Positions 58,529 through 64,000 of a stretch of DNA of 64,000 nt are shown piece after piece; positions within the stretch are counted from its first letter, which is position 1; the number at the start of each line of letters is the position of its first letter. Made by a program: the position numbers and the translations under genes. Under the pieces are notes generated by a model. It had not been told where the DNA came from. It ran no database searches and was given only the letters and a program-made list of their open reading frames with translations. This DNA comes from an uncultured Myxococcales bacterium (lineage in GTDB: Bacteria > Myxococcota > Myxococcia > Myxococcales > Myxococcaceae), in assembly GCA_937980205.1 (NCBI GenBank), contig CALJKW010000064.1:62001-126000 (forward strand), in the 5' to 3' direction.

Positions 58529-61210
58529 GTGGCCCTCAACAACCTCGGCCTCGGCTTCGTCTTCACCGCGCGCGACCTCGCCTCGGGGGCCATCGGGAAC
58601 CTCGAGCGCAACTTCATGAGCCTCGACCGCCGCGTCGGGCTCGGCACCGAGAACATCCAGAGCGCGTTCCAGCGGCTCGGCGTGGGGCTCGCCGTGTTCA
58701 CCGCCGGCGCCGCGACGGTGGGGGCCGCGTTCTCCCTCGCCAACGCAGCGGGCCGCTTCGAGCAGGCCGTCGCCTCCGCAGGCGCTATCGCGGGTGCGAC
58801 GGCCGAGGAGCTAACTCGGCTCCACGACGCCGCCATCGAAGCGGGCCTCGCCACGCAGTTCTCGCCGACGCAGGCGACGCAGGCGCTGCAGGACCTGGCC
58901 GCCGCCGGCTTCAACGTCACCGAGTCGGTCCGCCTCCTGAACCCCGTGCTCGACCTCGCGGCGGGCTCGCTCGGCCAGCTCACCCCGTCTCAGGCAGCGG
59001 GGCTGGCTTCGCAGGCCATGAAGGCGTTTGGCCTCTCCATCGACGAGGCCTCCATCTCCGTCGACCGCATGCTGCAGGCGGTCAACGTGTTCGCGCTCGA
59101 TGCAAGTGAGCTGCCGCTGGCCCTCGGCACCGCCTCGCGCGGGGCGCAGGCTCTCCACCAGTCGCTCTCGGAGACGCTCATCTCGCTCGGCCTCGTGAAG
59201 AACGTCGTGCCCGGCGTCGAGCGCGCCTCCACCGCCGTCGCCGTCGCGATGGAGCGCATGGCCGATCCGCGCGTCCAGCAGGCGCTGCGCGGCGTCGGCG
59301 TGTCGGTGACGGACTCGCAGAACCGCTTCCGCAGCTTCCTCGACATCCTCGGCGACCTCGCCCCTCAGCTCGATCGCATGAGCGAAGCGCAGCGGTCGGC
59401 GTTCCTGCTCTCGACGTTCGGACGCGAGGCGCTCGGCGGCGTGAACGCCATCCTCACGCAGGTCACGAACGGCGTACGCACGAACTCCGGTGAGACGCTG
59501 CGCGGCGCAGCGGCCATCGCGTACCTGCGCGATCAGTTCGAGAACGCAGGGGGCACGGCCGCGCGCTTCCGCGAGCAGATGCTCAACACCTTCGAGGGGC
59601 AGAAGCAGCTTCTCGCGGGCTCGCTCGAGACCCTCGCCATCGTCGCGGGGGAGCCGTTCGCGCAGGTCTTCAAGCCGCTCGTGACGATCGTCGTCGAGGT
59701 CGTGAATGCGGTGCTGAACGTTTTCCGGCAGCTCCCGGCACCTGTGAAGCGGGCCTTCGCGGCCTTCGTGGTCGGGGCGGGCGCCGTCGTCGCGCTGGTC
59801 GGCGCGGTCATCGCTGCCAAGGCGGGCTTCGCCCTCCTCCTCATCGGACTCAAGGCGGCGGGCATCACGCTCGGCGGGCTGATGGCCACCATCCTTCCTG
59901 CGATCCTCATCTTCGGCGTGCTCGCGGCGGTGGTGGCGGGCTTCGTCGTCGCGTTCCGAAGCAACGTCGGCGGCATCGCCGACTTCTTCGCGCGCGTGTG
60001 GGACCGCATCAAGCTCGCCTTCCGAGGGCTCGTGCAGCTCTTCGAGCAGGGCGGCTTCTCCGGCGCGGTGCGCGAGGAGCTGAACCGCGCTGAGAACGCG
60101 GGGCTCAAGACGTTCCTCATCCGCGTCTACCAGATCGCCTTCCGCATCCAGCGCTTCTTCCAGGGCATCGGCGAGGGCTTCAGCGCCGCCATCGAGGCAG
60201 CCGCGCCCGTGTTCGAGGCCTTCGTCGGCGCGCTCACCAGGCTCGGCCAGGCGCTGGGCCTCGTCGCGGGCGAGTCGGCCAACGCAGCGGCGGGCATCCC
60301 GTCCGACGACTTCGCCGCGTTCGGCCGCATCCTCGGACAGATCGCAGGCGTGCTCGTCGAGGTCTTCGTCGGCGCGCTCACGTTCGTCATCGACGTCGTC
60401 ACGAGCGCCATCAACACCTTCCGCTCGGCGATGGCGCCGCTTCAGCCTGTGTTCGACGCGGTGAAGAACGCGGTCTCCCTCGTCTTCCAGGAGCTCGGCA
60501 AGCTCGGCGCGATGTTCGGCTTCACGTCGAGCGCCAGCGGCCAGGCGGGCGGCTCGCTCGATGCGCTGCGCTCGGTGGCCGAGTTCCTCGGCACGGTCAT
60601 CGGCTACGTCGCCGCCGGCATCGCTGGAGCGATCGGCGTGATGGTGTCGTTCGTCGTGAACCGCCTCGCGGTCATCATCGCGGCGTTCCGCTCGGTGGTG
60701 GGCTTCATTGGCGGCGTGGTCGACATCCTCGGTGGCCTCGTCACCGGCAACTGGGCGCAGGTGTGGGTGGGCTTCAAGAAGGTGGTGCTCAACACCATCA
60801 ACTTCCTCGCGCAGCTCCTGCTCGGCTTCGTCGAGACCATCGCGGGCGTCATCGACACCATCGCCGGCGTCTTCGGCGCCGACCTGGGCGGGGCCGAAGC
60901 GATCCGCAGCCTGCGCCAGGACATCGAGCGCGGTCTGCTCGAGGGCGTCGACGAGGTCACGGCTGGCGTGACCGTGGCGCCCGCTGGTTCGACGCTGACC
61001 GCGCTCGACGCGGCCACCTCTACGATGCCTGCCGTCGCGGCGATGACGCCCGCAGTGCCCGCGTCGTTCCCAATGATGCCGGCCACGCCGCCCGCGTCGC
61101 CACCCATCACGGTCAACCTCCAGGTGGACGGCACCACGCTCGCCACCGCGGTCCATCGAGCGGACCGCGACACGGCCACCCGCTCGTTCTCGCCGGTCCC
61201 GGCGTACTGA
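58529..61210 (+). CDS. Tail tape measure protein
   Basis: 893-aa protein with the phage_tail_TP901 type N-terminus (GAIAGATAEELTRLHDAAIEAGLATQFSPTQATQALQDLAAAGFN, LGRASRGAQ-like TASRGAQALHQSLSETLISLG). A hydrophobic stretch (about 405-480, GAGAVVALVGAVIAAKAGFAL and onward) and further helices follow, then a Pro/Ala-rich end. It sets tail length and is ejected ahead of DNA. GTG start with GGAGGAAGTGACCC. Confidence 0.92.
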   Translation: MALNNLGLGFVFTARDLASGAIGNLERNFMSLDRRVGLGTENIQSAFQRLGVGLAVFTAGAATVGAAFSLANAAGRFEQAVASAGAIAGATAEELTRLHDAAIEAGLATQFSPTQATQALQDLAAAGFNVTESVRLLNPVLDLAAGSLGQLTPSQAAGLASQAMKAFGLSIDEASISVDRMLQAVNVFALDASELPLALGTASRGAQALHQSLSETLISLGLVKNVVPGVERASTAVAVAMERMADPRVQQALRGVGVSVTDSQNRFRSFLDILGDLAPQLDRMSEAQRSAFLLSTFGREALGGVNAILTQVTNGVRTNSGETLRGAAAIAYLRDQFENAGGTAARFREQMLNTFEGQKQLLAGSLETLAIVAGEPFAQVFKPLVTIVVEVVNAVLNVFRQLPAPVKRAFAAFVVGAGAVVALVGAVIAAKAGFALLLIGLKAAGITLGGLMATILPAILIFGVLAAVVAGFVVAFRSNVGGIADFFARVWDRIKLAFRGLVQLFEQGGFSGAVREELNRAENAGLKTFLIRVYQIAFRIQRFFQGIGEGFSAAIEAAAPVFEAFVGALTRLGQALGLVAGESANAAAGIPSDDFAAFGRILGQIAGVLVEVFVGALTFVIDVVTSAINTFRSAMAPLQPVFDAVKNAVSLVFQELGKLGAMFGFTSSASGQAGGSLDALRSVAEFLGTVIGYVAAGIAGAIGVMVSFVVNRLAVIIAAFRSVVGFIGGVVDILGGLVTGNWAQVWVGFKKVVLNTINFLAQLLLGFVETIAGVIDTIAGVFGADLGGAEAIRSLRQDIERGLLEGVDEVTAGVTVAPAGSTLTALDAATSTMPAVAAMTPAVPASFPMMPATPPASPPITVNLQVDGTTLATAVHRADRDTATRSFSPVPAY

Positions 61211-61220
61211 GGAGGCCAAC

Positions 61221-61733
61221 GTGTCGTTCGACGGAGCCATCGCCCGACCACCGCGCTGCGTCCTCGTGAACGTCACGAGCGGCGAGTCGATGGAGTGCCT
61301 CTTCAACCCGACGCAGCTCTCCGAGAAGCTGCAGGTGAACTGGAACCGCCTCGCCGTGCCCGGGCTCTCGCACCAGGTCCTGCAGTTCCAGAGCACGGCG
61401 AACCGGCAGCTCTCGGGGGTCGAGTTCTACCTGGACCGCTACTTCGCCGCCGAGCAGCCGGGCGACGTGAACATCCTCGAGTTCAGGGCATTCCTGCGCG
61501 CGCTCACCGTGCCACCCGAGGGGACCGAGGACGTCGCCGCGACCGCGCCACCGCGCGTGCTCTTCATCTGGCCCGAGGTCGTCACCGTGGAGTGCGTCGT
61601 CGCCAGCGTCGAGTTCACCTACAAGCAGCTCGCGGTCGATGGAACCGTGCTCGTCTACGCGGCCAGCGTGACGTTCGAGGAGATCCTCGACACCCGCGTG
61701 ACCAGTGAGGAGCTGCGCGAGGCCGAGCTGTAG
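61221..61733 (+). CDS. Tail tube-baseplate adaptor protein
   Basis: 170-aa protein like contractile injection system tube/LysM adaptor proteins: LVNVTSGESMECLFNPTQLSEKLQVNW, LSHQVLQFQSTANRQLSGVEFYLDRYF, ILEFRAFLRALTVPPEG, PRVLFIWPEVVTVECVV, VTFEEILDTRVTSEE. It connects tube and hub. GTG start with TGAGGAGG. Confidence 0.8.
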   Translation: MSFDGAIARPPRCVLVNVTSGESMECLFNPTQLSEKLQVNWNRLAVPGLSHQVLQFQSTANRQLSGVEFYLDRYFAAEQPGDVNILEFRAFLRALTVPPEGTEDVAATAPPRVLFIWPEVVTVECVVASVEFTYKQLAVDGTVLVYAASVTFEEILDTRVTSEELREAEL

Positions 61734-61764
61734 TCCCCGAGGGACCGGGGCGCGCGGCTTTGCC
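61733..61764 (+). promoter_or_regulatory. Late-type promoter GTCCCC-N17-GGCTTTGCC
   Basis: Blocks at 61733-61738 (overlapping the previous stop) and 61756-61764. The ATG at 61770 lies 5 nt after the second block, with no ribosome site, implying a leaderless message. Confidence 0.65.
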
Positions 61765-61769
61765 TGGGC

Positions 61770-62111
61770 ATGGCTCCTCGCACCGGCTCTCGGCACTCGT
61801 TCGCGCTCGGCGTGCCCGACGAGCTGGGGCGCCGCTTCCTCAGCGAGCGCGAGCCGTACCGATTCAAGGAGCACACGGACACCCGCGTCCACGTCGTCGC
61901 GCAGGGCGACTCGCTCGAAGGCCTCGCCGGCCGCTACTTCGCGCCGCTGCCGCGTGCCTGCGGCTTCTGGTGGGTCCTCGCCGACTTCCAGCCCGACCCC
62001 ATCGTGGACCCGACCTTGGAGCTCGATGTGGGCAGGCGCCTCGTCGTGCCCAGCCTCCGCGTGCTGACCGACGTCATCCTCAGTGAGCAGCGCCGGAGGT
62101 CCGACGCGTGA
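61770..62111 (+). CDS. LysM-type baseplate protein
   Basis: 113-aa protein: RVHVVAQGDSLEGLAGRYFAP is a LysM-like start, followed by CGFWWVLADFQPDPIVDPTLELDVGRRLVVPSLRVL. Comparable to gp53/tail protein X wedge components. Overlaps the hub gene by GTGA. Confidence 0.82.
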   Translation: MAPRTGSRHSFALGVPDELGRRFLSEREPYRFKEHTDTRVHVVAQGDSLEGLAGRYFAPLPRACGFWWVLADFQPDPIVDPTLELDVGRRLVVPSLRVLTDVILSEQRRRSDA

Positions 62112-63385
62112 CCATCGTCGACCGCAGCGGGCCCGGCGTGCGCATCACGCTGCTCGACAACGAACGCGCACCAAGCGGCGAGCCGCTCGACCTCGCTGGG
62201 CGCATCATCGCCTTCACCTACGAGGACGCCGAGAAGAAGGCCGACCAGGTCTCGCTCCAGCTCGACAACTTCGACCTCGTGCTGTTCGAGCGTGCGGAGC
62301 TGGTGGGCGGCGCGACGCTCGAAGTGTCCTGGGGCTACCCCGGCAACATGGCGCCGCCTCGCAGGGTCGTCGTGAAGAAGCTCAAGGGCTTCCAGACACT
62401 GACCATCGATGGCCAGGCCACGAGTGTCTTGATGAACCGCGAGGCGAAGACACGCTCCTGGGCGAACAAGTCGCGCGCCGACGTCGTGCGGGAGATCGCC
62501 GCCGAGCACGGCTACGAGGGCGAGTTTCTCGACGTCGAGGACACCGGCGACGTGCTCGACACCATCAGCCAGAGCGCCGAGACCGATGCGCGCTTCCTCC
62601 GGCGCCTCGCCGCGCGCGAGGAGTACGAGTACTTCGTCGACGACACGGGCTTTCACTGGCGCTCGCGCGATCAGGCCAGCGCGCCGAAGCACGTGCTGAC
62701 GTGGTTCTCCGACCCGGGGCGCGGCGACATCATCTCGGTCAGCGTCGAGAGCGATCTCCAGCGACGCGCCGGCCGCGTCGAGGTGCGTGGGCGCGACCCG
62801 CTCGCCAAGACCACGGTGGAGTCGGCGGCGACAAGCGCCACGGTCGAGCGCGCGACGCTGAGCGACGTCCTCGAGGTGGTCGATCGCGAGACCGGCGAGA
62901 CCTCGCTCCAGGAGCGCAACGCAACGACCAGCGTGCATCCGACCTCCGCGCCGACGCCCGCTGCCGCCGAGCGCGAGTCTGCCGCGCGCTTCCGCCGCGC
63001 CGAACGCGAGACGGTGAAGCTCGCGCTGCAGGTGGTGGGCGACCCGACGCTGCGCGCGAAGCAGGTCGTCGAGGTGCGCGGCATCTCGAGCCTGCTCTCG
63101 GGCAAGTACTACGTGACCGAGGCGAAGCACGTCATCTCGTCCTCGGGCTACGTCGTCGACCTGAAGCTCACGCGCGACGGCACCGGCGCTCGCCGAGGCG
63201 CGGGCCCGAGCGCACGAGGGCAGCCGCAGGGCGGCGAGCCGAACCGCACCACACCGGCGACGGGCACGGTGACCGAACTCGAGCGCGTCGACCCGGAGAC
63301 GGGCCGCACCGTCGTCGAGTACCGGCACGACGGCAACGTCGTCGGCGTCGAGGACCCGGAGGCCGGCGTCAGCCGCATGTACTGA
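62108..63385 (+). CDS. Late control gene D-like baseplate hub protein
   Basis: 425-aa protein of the phage gpD/VgrG N-terminal family: AGRIIAFTYEDAEKKADQVSLQLDN, ELVGGATLEVSWGYPG, TRSWANKSRADVVREIAAEHG, SAETDARFLRRLAAREEYEYFVDDTGFHWR, LLSGKYYVTEAKHVISSSGYVVDLKLTRDG. It forms the hub trimer under the tube. The C-terminal about 55 residues are low-complexity and basic. GTG start. Confidence 0.9.
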   Translation: MTIVDRSGPGVRITLLDNERAPSGEPLDLAGRIIAFTYEDAEKKADQVSLQLDNFDLVLFERAELVGGATLEVSWGYPGNMAPPRRVVVKKLKGFQTLTIDGQATSVLMNREAKTRSWANKSRADVVREIAAEHGYEGEFLDVEDTGDVLDTISQSAETDARFLRRLAAREEYEYFVDDTGFHWRSRDQASAPKHVLTWFSDPGRGDIISVSVESDLQRRAGRVEVRGRDPLAKTTVESAATSATVERATLSDVLEVVDRETGETSLQERNATTSVHPTSAPTPAAAERESAARFRRAERETVKLALQVVGDPTLRAKQVVEVRGISSLLSGKYYVTEAKHVISSSGYVVDLKLTRDGTGARRGAGPSARGQPQGGEPNRTTPATGTVTELERVDPETGRTVVEYRHDGNVVGVEDPEAGVSRMY

Positions 63386-63396
63386 GGAGCCACGCG

Positions 63397-63975
63397 ATGA
63401 GCACCTTCGACGACGACATCCACACGCACGATTCGCGGCTCCTCGGCATGTACGTGGGCTACGTGACGAAGCGCGACGACGAGGAGCAGCTCGGTCGTGT
63501 GCGCGTCTGCATCCCCGGCGTGCTCGAGCCCGAGAGCGCGTGGGCGTGGCCGCTGGGGACGAGCGGCGGCGGCTCGAAGGACCGGGGCTTCTTCGCGGTG
63601 CCCGAGGAGGGCGCCGAGGTCGCGGTCTTCTTCAACCAGGGCAACGTCGATGCGCCGTACTACCTCGCGGCGCACTGGGGAAAGCCGAACGGAGAGAGCG
63701 AGGTCCCCGAGGAGGCGCAGAAGAACCCGCCCGACAACCGCGTGCTCGCCACGCAGAGCTTTCGCGTCGAGCTCGATGAGACGAGCGGCGGGCGGAAGCT
63801 CCGGCTCACCAACAGGAAGACCGGCGACCACCTCGTCTTCGACGCCGAGGAGAACACCGTGACGCTGCAGGCGACGACGGCGCTCACGCTGCGCGCGGTC
63901 GGCGCCATCAGCATCGAGGGCACGCAGATCACCATCGGCGGCCGCGTCGTCCGGCCCATCGCCGCCCCCATCTGA
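63397..63975 (+). CDS. Baseplate assembly protein V (spike)
   Basis: 192-aa gpV-like spike: GMYVGYVTKRDDEEQLGRVRVCIPG and GFFAVPEEGAEVAVFFNQGNVDAPYYLAAHWGKPNGE form the OB-fold. A short beta-helix region follows (KLRLTNRKTGDHLVFDAEENTVTLQATTALTLRAVG, ISIEGTQITIGG). It pierces the host envelope. TGAGGAG before the ATG. Confidence 0.9.
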   Translation: MSTFDDDIHTHDSRLLGMYVGYVTKRDDEEQLGRVRVCIPGVLEPESAWAWPLGTSGGGSKDRGFFAVPEEGAEVAVFFNQGNVDAPYYLAAHWGKPNGESEVPEEAQKNPPDNRVLATQSFRVELDETSGGRKLRLTNRKTGDHLVFDAEENTVTLQATTALTLRAVGAISIEGTQITIGGRVVRPIAAPI

Positions 63976-63986
63976 AGGAGACGAAC

Positions 63987-64000
63987 GTGGCCCTCCCGAT
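63987..64000 (+). CDS. Start of next phage gene (truncated by window)
   Basis: GAAGGAG followed 7 nt later by a GTG and codons for A-L-P. Likely a further baseplate gene. Only the first codons are visible. Confidence 0.45.

Noticed and set aside
58811..61396. 861-aa minus-strand open frame
   Set aside because: Antisense of the tape measure gene; highly charged, low-complexity translation.
62083..63975. 630-aa plus-strand frame covering the hub and spike region
   Set aside because: Real coding in this frame begins at 63397 (gpV spike). The upstream part is a shifted reading of the gpD-like hub gene.

Overview
The window is a 64 kb piece of a very GC-rich bacterial chromosome. GTG starts are frequent and genes repeatedly overlap by 4 nt (ATGA or GTGA). 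Gene content and style (serine recombinase with a DUF2924 partner, stand-alone sigma-54 activator, DUF1016 and TOTE-type proteins) suggest a myxobacterium-like host (Myxococcota, perhaps Polyangiales). That placement is inference. I saw no rRNA, tRNA or CRISPR.

Region 1 (1-6.9 kb) is host-like and defence DNA. It holds a short oxidoreductase operon, a small ParB-like HTH gene, a two-gene unit of a DUF1016/YhcG PD-(D/E)XK nuclease coupled to a fused primase-helicase with a TOTE-type primase domain, and a GNAT acetyltransferase whose N-terminus resembles a small gene in the prophage. Region 2 (6.9-13.0 kb) is one tightly coupled minus-strand restriction-modification operon: RHH regulator, two different m5C methyltransferases, an unknown protein, McrB-like AAA+ protein, McrC-like nuclease and Vsr repair nuclease. 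The layout resembles the LlaJI type of system.

Region 3 (13.0 kb to the window end) is a large myovirus-type prophage. Its left end has a serine integrase operon (DUF2924, integrase, ParB-like HTH) divergent from an XRE repressor and ImmA protease. A replication block follows (primase-ATPase, SF2 helicase, DinG-type helicase, SSB-like protein, sigma-like factor, Com-like zinc finger), then nuclease and exonuclease genes, a second sigma-like or unknown protein, terminase small subunit, a small tyrosine recombinase and terminase large subunit. Head genes (portal, MuF-like, protease, scaffold, capsid), connectors, sheath, tube, baseplate and tape measure genes run to the end. Between the MuF-like gene and the protease gene sits a complete mercury-resistance cassette (merT, merA, merP, two accessory membrane or HMA proteins, merB). 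Its divergent neighbour is a sigma-54 enhancer-binding protein, and no merR is visible.

The most notable signals are these. (1) A recurrent two-block element, GTCCC(A/C) then 16-17 nt then G(C/G)(C/G)TTTNC(C/G/T), occurs upstream of at least nine prophage genes. It looks like a prophage promoter family, and several copies lie only 5 nt before a start codon, as expected for leaderless messages. (2) The mer operon appears to be under sigma-54 control: a GG-N10-GC promoter, two tandem CCTCCA-N3-TGGA half-palindromes at UAS distance, and a regulator with a C-x4-C-x2-C cluster in its AAA+ domain. (3) Two tandem DNA adenine methylase domains are fused to a prohead protease in one protein. (4) Near-identical palindromes are embedded in the coding sequence of the DUF1016 nuclease.
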